A stretch of DNA of 64,000 nt from Staphylotrichum longicolle (taxonomy: Eukaryota; Ascomycota; Sordariomycetes; Sordariales; Chaetomiaceae): positions 11,408,001 to 11,472,000 of the forward strand of contig JAHCVI010000001.1 of NCBI GenBank assembly GCA_019096155.1. The letters run 5' to 3'. The notes under the pieces were generated by a model, which did not search any database, was not told where the DNA came from, and worked only from the letters and a program-made list of their open reading frames with translations. Shown here in pieces: positions 55,196 to 64,000 of this stretch. Within the stretch, counting starts at the first letter, position 1, and every line of letters begins with the position of its first letter. Made by a program: the position numbers and the translations under genes.

Positions 55196-55570
55196 ATGCC
55201 AGGTGAGGAGAAGCCCGGGCCAGACAGGGAGGTTGCCAGGAGATATGCCGAGTTTCGGGACGTTGACAAGGGCCCACGGCCGTACTTCGACGACGACCTA
55301 AGCCCGGCCTTTTATGTTAATGGAAAGCGCTATGAGGGTAAATTGGAAGACTATGACCCAGAGTTTGAGTTTCCTCTCGCCGAGGATGAGGAGGACGAGA
55401 CGTGGGAGCCTCACGAGGTTTGCGGCGATAGAATCGCGGATGATGGCTTTCCAGAGCTGCTAGTGAAGTGGAAGAGTGGGAGGGAGACATGGGAGGATTA
55501 CGAAGATGTGGCCAGGACGATGCCAGAGGCGCTTGCCGAGTATAAGCGTCGTTGTGGGCAGACCAGTTAG
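55196..55570 (+). CDS. Small chromodomain-like protein
   Basis: A single exon of 124 aa. The first half is acidic (FYVNGKRYEGKLEDYDPEFE and EDEEDETWEP). The second half contains GFPELLVKWKSGRETWEDYEDV followed by PEALAEYKRR, which matches the three strands and closing helix of a chromodomain (…YLVKWKG…TWEP.E…L..Y). The first aromatic-cage position is not obvious. Chromodomains bind methylated histone tails; similar short modules also occur at the end of fungal Ty3/Gypsy integrases. No other retroelement sequence adjoins it, so a host gene or a domesticated fragment are both possible. Confidence 0.6.
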   Translation: MPGEEKPGPDREVARRYAEFRDVDKGPRPYFDDDLSPAFYVNGKRYEGKLEDYDPEFEFPLAEDEEDETWEPHEVCGDRIADDGFPELLVKWKSGRETWEDYEDVARTMPEALAEYKRRCGQTS

Positions 55571-55862
55571 AGCATTAGACTTAGAACTATTCTACCATAC
55601 ATGGTGGATAGTAGCGTCTAAGAGAGTGTTGACACAGTACCCGACTCACCGGGAATCGCCTGGGAACTCGATTCCTTTCCTGTTCGGCAAACAACCAATC
55701 CAGGCGGCGTGCCAAGACCGAAGTTGGTTCTTTTCACCACAGGACCGCCTGAGAGCACCCCGCACTGTCAGGGGCGCCCGAACATAGAGCCTCCCAAATT
55801 CGGCGGCCAGAACAGCAAGTGTTGAGCTGTCCAACCTCCCAGCCTTTTCTCTCCCAAGCACC

Positions 55863-56726
55863 ATGTCAGAAGCGATAGACTATGGACAGCTACCTGGCCT
55901 TCGAGATCACTCAGGTGCTCGCACCAGCCATGGCGGACACGGCATCGACGAAATCCTCGACGTGATCGATCAGCTCTCGGCCGCCGGAATACCTGCGTGC
56001 GTGGTCGGCGTTAGGGCGCTTCGCTACTACGGAGCTGGCAGATTAACTGATGTACACATGCGTTACCATCCTGAAAAGATCTATTCCGTTACCTTACTGT
56101 ACTTGCTGACTGCTAAGCAGGAGTGGGATCTTTGTGTCCCAGACGGCAAGCTCGAGGCAGCTCGCCAACTTGTCCTCAGTGCCGAGACGAACGGCGATAG
56201 CAAATATGAGGTGGCCAGACCTCCCTATCCGGTGCCAGGTTCATTGCGGCATACGTTCCCCTGCTTCCGCCTCAAGGGCTACAACTTCTGGTTCATCCTG
56301 ACGCCGTCCTCGGACTGCTTCGTCGACCCGTCACAACCGGATCACGTGGAGAGAAGCAAGAACGGCGTTCCGTATGCGTCCCTTGTCCAATTCGCCCGGT
56401 CTGTCTTGGTGCAGAAGCTGTGGGCCGACATCAGCGACTTCATCGACGGCATGGACTTGGACGTTGAATGGGGTGAGCGCAACATCGGCTTCGACTCCCT
56501 TCAGAAAGAAAGCGAAGAATTTGCCCGACTGCGGGATGAACGGCTAAAGAGTCACAAGTGTGATGGCGGCTTTTCGCCGCATGACATGGGACGTATCTGG
56601 CGGGAAGAAGCGAGCAGCGAGGCCAAGGAGCGCCGCATCGAGCCGATGAAGAAGGGCCGGTATCTCACGCGCTGGAGAAGAATCAAGTCCCCGGAAGATC
56701 CCCGCACCAAGGACCGCCCAGTCTAG
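55863..56726 (+). CDS. Nucleotidyltransferase-fold-like protein
   Basis: Two exons (55863-56051 and 56121-56726) give 264 aa. The 69-nt intron is a multiple of three and free of stops, so it could be mistaken for coding; its GTACAC donor, GCTGAC branch and AAGCAG acceptor mark it. Splicing creates VVGVRALRYYGAGRLTDEWDLCV, which resembles the start of minimal nucleotidyltransferase folds (GGxAL...G..R.T.DxD) with the second glycine and one aspartate altered. The remainder has no named motif. Fungal genomes carry many such proteins of unknown role. Catalysis is doubtful given the altered metal-binding pair. Confidence 0.65.
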   Translation: MSEAIDYGQLPGLRDHSGARTSHGGHGIDEILDVIDQLSAAGIPACVVGVRALRYYGAGRLTDVHMRYHPEKIYSVTLLYLLTAKQEWDLCVPDGKLEAARQLVLSAETNGDSKYEVARPPYPVPGSLRHTFPCFRLKGYNFWFILTPSSDCFVDPSQPDHVERSKNGVPYASLVQFARSVLVQKLWADISDFIDGMDLDVEWGERNIGFDSLQKESEEFARLRDERLKSHKCDGGFSPHDMGRIWREEASSEAKERRIEPMKKGRYLTRWRRIKSPEDPRTKDRPV

Positions 56727-57272
56727 GCTCAAGGGGGGTTATTAAGAATGGCGACTGGGCAATCCGTCGATGAGGTTGCGTGCTGGCTCCCGAGCTGGGG
56801 CGTTCACGCAAATCCTGGGTGTGTGCAGAGATACCTCGTGGTCAATGATCTAACACAAGCTTCCACCTCCCTTTCAGTTAACACTGAGCCCTCGTCTAAT
56901 AAGGCCCTCCAGGCACTTTACAAGCGTTTTCGCGGTCGGGGCGGGGGTGTGTGTGGATGAAGGGACGCCGATGATTCATTCTGATAGACTGCCAAAAACG
57001 GCGTGGCTTAGAATTCCCCTTCTTCGAAGCTGACAAAATACCTACTTGTGCGAGTGAGCCTTGTCTAGCACGCCATTGCGCACTGATTTTGCTGAGAAAC
57101 TAACCTCGCTCCTTGGAAGTCGTTCTGTCCTGATGCTTTTCTTGACAGTATAAAAGTACGGTAGGTTCCAAGAGGCCAGTACACCGTTCCCCTGACTTCC
57201 TCCGTTCCATCACCCACCGTATACATCCAACCAACGCGCAACAGACCGAAGCAATTATTACACTTCGGGAAA
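56727..57272. other. Intergenic region
   Basis: About 550 bp with no supported gene. It contains the TATA box and leader of the Rossmann-fold gene. Confidence 0.4.
57149..57155 (+). promoter_or_regulatory. TATA box
   Basis: TATAAAA lies 118 nt before the ATG at 57273, almost the same distance as in the transporter gene at 21991. Confidence 0.45.
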
Positions 57273-58185
57273 ATGAAGCTCGTTGTCGCGGGATCGACTG
57301 GCTTTGTCGCCACAGAGATCATTGCGCAGGCGCTGTCCCACCCGGCCATAACATCTGTCATTGCCCTCGGTCGTCGCTCACCCCCAACGCCACATCATCT
57401 AGGCCCAAGCGCAAGCAATCTCAAGTTCGTTCTTCTCTCCGACTTTGACCAGGAGTACCCGGATGATGTGAAGAGGGAATTGGCCGGCGCCGATGCTGTC
57501 ATCTGGTACCTATTTCCACGCCTCCTGAATCCCAACCCTTTCCGCCTCTTTTCTTGTGTTTCTTTCTTCAAGATGAATTACGGCTCGGTTTGCTTAACAC
57601 TTGGACAAAACAGGACCATTGAAGTTTCAGCACCCCAGTCCAAAAGCACTCCCTCGGAAGAAATTCTCAAAGTCTGCCGCGACTTCCCCATCAGGGCCCT
57701 CCGGACAATTGCCAAAGTGCCTCGCCCAGGAACACAACAGCCGACGCGGTTCCTCTACCTTAGCAGCCACATGGCCAAGCAGGATCCAAACAATAAGCCC
57801 CTGGTGCCGGGCGAGTACGCACGGCTGCGCGTAAGCAAGTCTTGGTTGTCTCTCGCCAGGTTTCCGCCATATCGCTGAGTGGTACTGACCGGCTCTGCCT
57901 CCAACCGCACAGGGCGAATCCGAAACCGGGATTCTCGAAGCCGGGAAACAAACCAACGCGGCAGTCCACGTGGCCATCACCAAACCCGGCCTGATCGTCG
58001 GACCGGACCACTTGCTGCTCACACTGCAGCCCGGCATCTTAGGTCTCGCCGGCGTGCCGTCGATCCGGCTCAGCGAGGTGGCTGCGGCCCTGCTGGATCA
58101 GGTCGTGAGTGGGTTTGACAAGGACACGTTGGTGAATGAGGATTTGGTCAGGATTGGCCAGGCGGCTCTGGCGGCACAGAAGTAA
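57273..58185 (+). CDS. NAD(P)-binding Rossmann-fold (NmrA/SDR-like) protein
   Basis: Three exons (57273-57505, 57614-57830, 57913-58185) give 240 aa. The N-terminal dinucleotide motif is VVAGSTGFVATEI (GxxGxxA class), followed by VIALGRR at the end of strand 2 and GADAVIW, which align with atypical short-chain dehydrogenases and NmrA-like proteins. A YLSSHMAK segment and VAITKPGLIVGP in the last exon match the later strands of the fold; the usual catalytic YxxxK is not clear. The length fits the small fungal group annotated as NAD-dependent epimerase/dehydratase-like. Substrate or sensor role unknown. Confidence 0.8.
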
Positions 58186-59397
58186 GGTGGATGGTGCTGA
58201 GTTCATCATCTGCTTTCTTTCGTGTTAGATGCCGGCCCAGACTCGAGGGGGTCGCTAGTTTGTAATGACGGTTGACTTTGGGCTGGTGCAGAGGCGCCAA
58301 GTGTATATGAATACACCGTTCCCCTTTGCCTAATGAGTTGTTCTAAGATCCTCTTTCCCCTGCCCATCTAGATCACGACGTTCTAACTATTCAGTTGCCA
58401 GAAACCGGTTCATTAGGACAACCTATAGACCTCGCTAAGTGCAGTAGCTAGTGAGGCCCTTGCCACTAATTATCTGTACAAGAGAAAACAGAGTACCTTG
58501 ACGACATGTTATCCGCAACTCGGCTCATGAACTAGCCCTGGCCGTGAGTCTAGGCTCCCGTTGTCTGATGCAGTCCGGGTCGGGTTGGAGGCAGGCTCCA
58601 GCATCTCCCAAAATGGAACGGTGCAGCACTGTATCCAGGGGAACTCCCGTCTCAGCTCCCCCCCGGAATCTGGCCTTTGGGTATCGCATGGAGGGGTGCC
58701 CCGCTGGTTCTTCTCAAGCTGTTCTCAAAGCTCCGCAACTCTGTTTCGGGTCAATGACAGTGTCGAGTTAGTGGTATTTACTAGGCCCCGGGCATCTAGG
58801 TATTTCTCATAGCGGCTGAAGCGGTAAGTTCAGTCTGTAGAATACAGATAGACCGCCACTTTGTCACCACTGTCCCAACTTTCTTAATATCCACTCCAGT
58901 GACTGAAACAATAAACATTATGCGGGAACAGAACTCCGAACAGTCCGGCAACTGCGTTTGATACAGTACCTAACTTCAATTGGACCTTTTCGTTACCTAA
59001 TGGGGGTGGTCTCAAACGAGGCGTACGAGCAATGGATGGCGTATCCAGGAATAAATCGGCCACCCACAGCGGCTTACTCGCCGTATTGCAAGGGACATCC
59101 TTTTCATTGTGAAATGGAGGGCTGGGGACGGAAAACCAGCCGGCCTATCTCATCATACACCCAACGGTACAGCACAAAGGTTGATGTCAGTCCAACTTGG
59201 GCGAGTTTAGGTTCTGTGCTGGTGCTCAGATCTCCAAATTTTCTTTGCGGCAGATCACAAAAATCTCCGGATACGGTATTGCCACACCCGCGTTGGCGGT
59301 CCTTGCTCTGTATAAGTCGGAGTCTCAGAGACGCATTCCACCTTCCCTTGTCACGGCCAGCCGTCCTCGCGGCGCTGGTGCAGCACTATCGACCATC
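58186..59397. other. Intergenic region
   Basis: About 1.2 kb with no supported gene. TATAAG near 59309 may serve the membrane-protein gene at 59398. Confidence 0.4.
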
Positions 59398-60658
59398 ATG
59401 GCGTCGGACCCCGTATTCTTCGAGCTGAGCTGGTCGATTCTCAGCACCATTGGAGCCGCCAACGTCTTCTTTGGCCTTCTCGTCATCAGCGTCACGAACT
59501 TCTCCCCGATCGCTGCCGTTCCTCTCGTCACCTCAACCGCCTGCGCCGTCGCAAATGGGCTCTGTTACTACGCGTTTTACTTGACATACCCGCCGGCTGT
59601 AAACCGGGCGGTGGCCTCAGCTTTTGCGGATATGCTGTGGCTGGTAAGCCGGCCCCCGCCAGGCTGGTCCAATATCCTCAGCTCACCGTTCATCGAGGAC
59701 AGGATTAACCTTCTCAGCAATGATTAGGTCCAAGAAGCAGGATTGTCGTTCTATGGATACGTCATCCTTATTCGCATTCTGTGCAATACCAGGAAGCGTT
59801 ATGTCTTTATGGCCTTGTTTTGGGTCCTTATGGTCGCTATCGCCGTTGTCCGCATCGCCATCGCCGCCACCCGGGTTCGATACATTACCGGGGGTGACAG
59901 CAACAGCAGGCTCCAACATACCGTCAACCATCTACATGTTGCCTACTTTGTCTTGATCGCCGTGGTTGAATGCGTGGGCGCCTACTACCTCTTGACCACG
60001 TTCGCCAAGGCAAAGAAGAACTCCCTGAAGCGTGCCATCAAAACGGGCTTGTTCCAGTACCTGATGCGCAGCACCGAGGTACGCCTTGCGCTCCTGGCGA
60101 TTGTGGGCACGATGCGCGCCGTCACCTATTCGTTTCAGGCCTCGGCTCAGAGCGCGACGAGCGTGTCTGGCCAGATCGACCGCTTCTGCTACACCATGGA
60201 GTGTCTCTTTCCCATGATCCTCTAGTGAGTACTCTCTCCTTCTCTCAGCCTCAACTGACAGCTAATCCTCCAAATGTAGCATAGACATGCTGGCCTCCAG
60301 AGTCGTCCAAACGAACCACAGTTACAGTCTCTCTGGCCCCAGCTGGCAGCAGCGTCGATCCTCCAACAATACAAGACAGTGCACCACAATCGGGAACGAA
60401 GATGTGGCTTTTCCTGCTCTGACATACTCGCCGACCCGAGCCAAACGCGCCGTTGAGGTCCAGAGTGGCAGGGCTAACTCCTGGTATGGGTGGTCGTGCT
60501 CGGAGGAGCGCATCGTCCATGGCGAGTCGTCTGGCATGGCAGCCTCGGATGTCGACATGGACACAATGGAGTTGAGGAGGGTCGGGACAAAGAAAACTGA
60601 TACGTCGGAAGTTGAGGCAAGTGAGTCAAGGATTGAAACAATCTCACGATCACCGTAA
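59398..60658 (+). CDS. Multi-pass membrane protein, function unknown
   Basis: Three exons (59398-59643, 59728-60224, 60280-60658) give 373 aa. Seven hydrophobic helices are likely: two or three in exon 1 (ILSTIGAANVFFGLLVISV and following) and four in exon 2 (such as YVFMALFWVLMVAIAVVRIAI and VAYFVLIAVVECVGAYYLL). The C-terminal 130 residues are polar with Ser, Arg and acidic patches and are probably cytoplasmic. The pattern resembles fungal seven-helix proteins but lacks the DDW motif of Pth11-like proteins. I cannot name the family. All splice sites are GT-AG and the total length is in frame. Confidence 0.72.
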
Positions 60659-61572
60659 GAGGAGTAACGAAAGAAATGCATCGCATGCGGAATACCGTTC
60701 CCGCTCGTCTCTCATAGATTCGCTGTCCATTGGTCGGAAGGTCGTCGCGTAGTAGATGGGTGGTCCGCTGCCCTTTTGATGAGAGAGCAGAGCAAGACAC
60801 TAGGGTTTTCTGTTTTATGATTCCGCTGCTAGACGTGTTTCCGTTATACGTGATTTAGGGCTCTAGGAATGGCATTACGGAGAGTATAGATCTCCGCTAA
60901 GAGCAAGATAATTATGACTCTGGAGGGACAGTAAGCTTTCTGCTTGACTGGTTTAGACTGTACTAATAGACATAACATACCAGTCCCCCATCGAGGCACT
61001 CGTTTCCGGCATGAGTCGTGGGTTCAAAGTACATTGAGGACGGCGAGGTGCATTTCACCCTATCCCACCTGTGTCAGCCACGGTATTTGTTACACAGCAG
61101 TGACGAAGGGAGGGATAGTCCTACGCTTTCCAAAGTGGGAGTTCCGAGTTAAGATATCTCTTGGACGTCCCCTGAGCTCCATAGAAACTCGACGCTGCAG
61201 ATAGACCCTGTTTATTTGCCCACTACACCGTCCAAGGGTTACATGGACGCGATTTGCGTCTATGGCATGGATCTTCCGCAGCCGCATCAACGAACAGACC
61301 TACGAGAACATTTTTGAGAAGCATCAAGTAAGAAACGTTTTGGATTTCCGAAGTCCCTTGTAACGCCCGCCGACTGCTCCCTCCCCTTTAACACCGGTAT
61401 TAGGAGCAAGACACATCCTGGGGCAGCCCTGCTGACAGCCGTCTTCACCTTTTGTCCCGATCCCAGGCGGGTGTACCAGGAGAACTTCCCGCCAGCAACG
61501 ATAGCATATGCCCCTGGTAGAGCCCGCGATGCCCGCCGCGCCATCAGCAGTCCACTTGGCCCTTGCAGTGTC
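60659..61572. other. Intergenic region
   Basis: About 910 bp with no supported gene between convergent genes. Confidence 0.4.
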
Positions 61573-63666
61573 TCATCGTCTTCGGGCAGGCTGTTTCCCC
61601 TTCCTCTTCCGCCTTTCCGCGCGTCTTTCCTTCTCCAGGTCATGGTAGATTGGCCCATCCCTTGATCCTAGTACTGTCCCGTCCCTGGATCCTTGAGGTT
61701 GTGAATATGAATGCGACCCAGGCAGTTGGTATTTGTCCGGCAATTCTTCATAAGTCATTGCGTCGTTGCATGCGAAGTCATGGATCAAGTGATTGTTATG
61801 CAAGTGCCTGATGATGTCGTAGTCAGGCCGCATCTTCTCACTCGTCCGGCCATATTCATTCAAAATGTGGTGCTTAATATGCTGCATACGCTCTTCAAAG
61901 GTGGCATGAGCACGCAGGGGGTCTGAGACATCTGAGACCACGAAGAAGTCACAGTCGCAGAACCAGCACACAAGTCGGCCAGGGTAGATAAAGTGGAAAT
62001 GTTCGATGTGGTGCCAGATCCAGGCAGCTTCGTCCTCGAGAGCAAAGGTGCTGCGGCAGTTCATGAGCTCGGAAAACTCACACCACAGGATCTGACGGAG
62101 AGGATGCAAGGTGGCACTCGGGCAGACGAGAGGCTGGGCAAGTGACGCCCGATGACCCCTAGCCCCTTCTTTCACTGGTGCGTGGGAGGCGGGGAGCATC
62201 TCTTGGAGCTTGATCTCCTGCGTGGCGAAGGCTGCCAAAGCTTCCGCAAAGGTTTTTGCTGCGGGAATCACGAGCGCGAGACCAGTTTCGGGGCTCCCGG
62301 CAATGACATGACCAAATAACTTCCGGGTGATGGCATGCTTGACCCAACTTCCGCAGTCTCCTGGCGAGAGAGGTCTGCTCAACTTGGCGACGTACACTTC
62401 CTGAAAGATTCTTGAGCCTGGCAAACGAACAAAAGAAGGCGTTCCTGAGAGTGACCCTCCAATGATGCCATCTGGCGTAGTGGTCTGGACGGCAGCGTCA
62501 CTTGGGGTGGTCTCGATGTGTCCCTCGTATGATTCAAGGGGCATAGCTGCGTTCCAAAGACGTGGGCCTGCAAACCCGGTCGCATTGGCCTCGGTGATGT
62601 CGAGATGGATAAATGCAGAGTCCAGGAGGACTGATCTCATGAGGACCTGTCCAACTTTTGCCAAACGTTGACTGCTTGAAGGTGCGTTGAGTGATAACCG
62701 TCCAGGAAATTCGGGAGTCTCAAGCGGCATCACCGGGTCTGAGTCGTGTATATCCTGGTCCTTGAAACCCGACACCGAGCCTTCTAATTCGTCACCCTCT
62801 GACGAACTGTCAGATGTTGACTGAGGCTCTCCAACACTTGGCGGGGCGCTCCCATAAGTTTCGTCAACCCAGTGGTCATGGTCGTCGTCATTTTCATCGT
62901 CATCCTCGTCGTGCTCATCGTCATCGTCGTCGCTGAGACCGGTGATTTCGCACTCGTCGTGGGTCTCTTCCGATGCAATGAGTCGACGTCTGACGCCGAA
63001 CTCTTGTCGTGTTTCTGTCGGTTGGAGGAAGTGGTTGACCGAATGAAGAAGATAGGAGCCCTTGTAGCTGACGACGCCTCCCGCGACGGCCGAGCTGGTC
63101 TTAGTGGTCAATCCAGTCTCAATCTCTACCCACAACCGTCGTCCACATAACGGTCCAGTTTTCGTGGTGAAAACTTCGACGTATTCGCCAGGCACATCAA
63201 AGGAAGTTGAGAGCGCATCCAAGGCTCGGGTACTGGTTGAACCATGCTGAGAACCAAGAGGCTGAAGATTCTCAAACTCGGCCTTCAAGGGCATCTCTCC
63301 GAGCTCGAACCCGGGGTAATCCACCAGGATACCACTCTCCTTGATCATGCGAAAAGCCTCTTTTCGGACTTGCTTATCGTCAGAGACAAACATGACAGTA
63401 GGCTTTGTTCGATCAGGCGATTTGCCCATCATAAAAAGCGAAAGATCCACAAAGCTGGCCGAGTCTTGCAGCTTGTCACTGTTGTCGTTGAGGTAGGTGA
63501 CAATGGCCTGACTGAGGCTTTCGGTGAATATCCTTCTTGCGTCGCCGAGAGCTTCGAAAACCTGAACGCGGCCAATCTTCGAGCCCGGGCTCAATGGGCC
63601 GCGTGGTCGCCCTGTCGAGTTGGCGGCATATGGCCAGGACTTCGGTTTGCGTTGGATAAAGGTCAT
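61573..63666 (-). CDS. Large peptidase-like protein with C-terminal Cys/His region
   Basis: A single open frame of 697 aa from the ATG at 63666. The frame stays open to 63720 without an ATG, so an upstream exon is possible. The middle has a long acidic run (DDDDDEHDEDDDENDDDHDH, about 62875-62935). The segment SPGDCGSWVKHAITRKLFGHVIAG matches the GDSGSWV...LYGHVVAG block seen in a large group of fungal trypsin-fold-like proteins, with the nucleophile Ser changed to Cys. The C-terminus contains LVCWFCDCDFF, then HATFEERMQHIKHH and IIRHLHNNHLI, a Cys/His pattern like a degenerate zinc finger, and ends in a basic tail (RRAERRKRKGK) that could be a nuclear localisation signal. Function unknown. 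Confidence 0.68.
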   Translation of the reverse strand: MTFIQRKPKSWPYAANSTGRPRGPLSPGSKIGRVQVFEALGDARRIFTESLSQAIVTYLNDNSDKLQDSASFVDLSLFMMGKSPDRTKPTVMFVSDDKQVRKEAFRMIKESGILVDYPGFELGEMPLKAEFENLQPLGSQHGSTSTRALDALSTSFDVPGEYVEVFTTKTGPLCGRRLWVEIETGLTTKTSSAVAGGVVSYKGSYLLHSVNHFLQPTETRQEFGVRRRLIASEETHDECEITGLSDDDDDEHDEDDDENDDDHDHWVDETYGSAPPSVGEPQSTSDSSSEGDELEGSVSGFKDQDIHDSDPVMPLETPEFPGRLSLNAPSSSQRLAKVGQVLMRSVLLDSAFIHLDITEANATGFAGPRLWNAAMPLESYEGHIETTPSDAAVQTTTPDGIIGGSLSGTPSFVRLPGSRIFQEVYVAKLSRPLSPGDCGSWVKHAITRKLFGHVIAGSPETGLALVIPAAKTFAEALAAFATQEIKLQEMLPASHAPVKEGARGHRASLAQPLVCPSATLHPLRQILWCEFSELMNCRSTFALEDEAAWIWHHIEHFHFIYPGRLVCWFCDCDFFVVSDVSDPLRAHATFEERMQHIKHHILNEYGRTSEKMRPDYDIIRHLHNNHLIHDFACNDAMTYEELPDKYQLPGSHSYSQPQGSRDGTVLGSRDGPIYHDLEKERRAERRKRKGKQPARRR

Positions 63667-64000
63667 GGCTGCGGCAGATTCGATAACGTAGAATGGGTGT
63701 ATTGACGTTCTCGTCGGCAAACCCAGTCTTCTGGTGGAATTTGTTCGCTTGACCTCAGGGGGCTCGGATTCACCTCAATTGGGCCATGAAGCTGAGCAGT
63801 CGAGAACCGAACGTCGAAGCGGAGAGGGACAAGAAGTGCTGTCCCTCAGACAATTGCCCTGTTGATGCCCAATGGCTCGCCAGCATGCGGCTCGCGAGGG
63901 GTCCGGGGGCACCGCCACCACACCCATCAAGATGCTAGCAAATCACATCGACTGAAGAGAGGGGATGGTGGTACTGACATGTTGGCCATTGCGAGTCTAA
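63667..64000. other. Right edge
   Basis: Presumed promoter or upstream exon region of the minus-strand gene ending at 61573. No independent gene can be supported in the last 330 bp. Confidence 0.3.

Overview
The window comes from a filamentous ascomycete (Pezizomycotina, most likely a Sordariomycete). The genes are split by short introns of about 50 to 80 nt with CTAAC/CTGAC-type branch points. Coding DNA is GC-rich. The gene families are typical of the group: HET-domain proteins, a Zn2Cys6 factor, Pth11-like membrane proteins, a Clr5-ankyrin protein and a DUF1996 protein. I resolved 28 protein-coding loci, most with exon structures whose summed length is an exact multiple of three. I saw no credible tRNA, rRNA, CRISPR array or intact transposon.

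Layout. At 0.8-15.8 kb lie two paralogous protein-kinase-like genes with the same intron position. They bracket a HET protein, a Pth11-like membrane protein, a carotenoid/lignostilbene-type oxygenase and a convergent Zn2Cys6 regulator whose third zinc cysteine is supplied by a 13-nt micro-exon. At 16.2-32.5 kb lies a compact block that looks catabolic: cytochrome P450, vanillyl-alcohol-oxidase-type flavoenzyme, sugar-porter-family transporter, class A flavin hydroxylase, type I extradiol ring-cleavage dioxygenase, FAH-family hydrolase and Baeyer-Villiger-type monooxygenase. Two divergent promoters (oxidase/transporter and dioxygenase/FAH) tie it together. At 34-46 kb are a Clr5-ankyrin protein, a secreted serine hydrolase, a divergent UDP-glucose dehydrogenase / GT4 glycosyltransferase pair and a second Pth11-like protein. 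At 46-64 kb are a large HET protein, a DUF1996 protein, a zinc-ribbon protein, several proteins without recognised function, a small chromodomain-like protein, a nucleotidyltransferase-like protein, a Rossmann-fold protein, a membrane protein and a large peptidase-like protein.

The most interesting reading is that the 8.5-32.5 kb segment is a phenolic-compound catabolic island with its own uptake, regulator and an apparent meta-cleavage branch: hydroxylation, extradiol cleavage, then FAH-type processing. Filamentous fungi are better known for intradiol aromatic catabolism. The substrate is inferred, not shown.

Three genes (the hydrolase at 37-39 kb, the GT4 at 42-43.7 kb and the DUF1996 gene at 50-51.5 kb) carry repeated small frame breaks. 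Nearly all sit in short homopolymers and fit loss of one base. This looks more like local sequence error than decay, but the sequence alone cannot decide.
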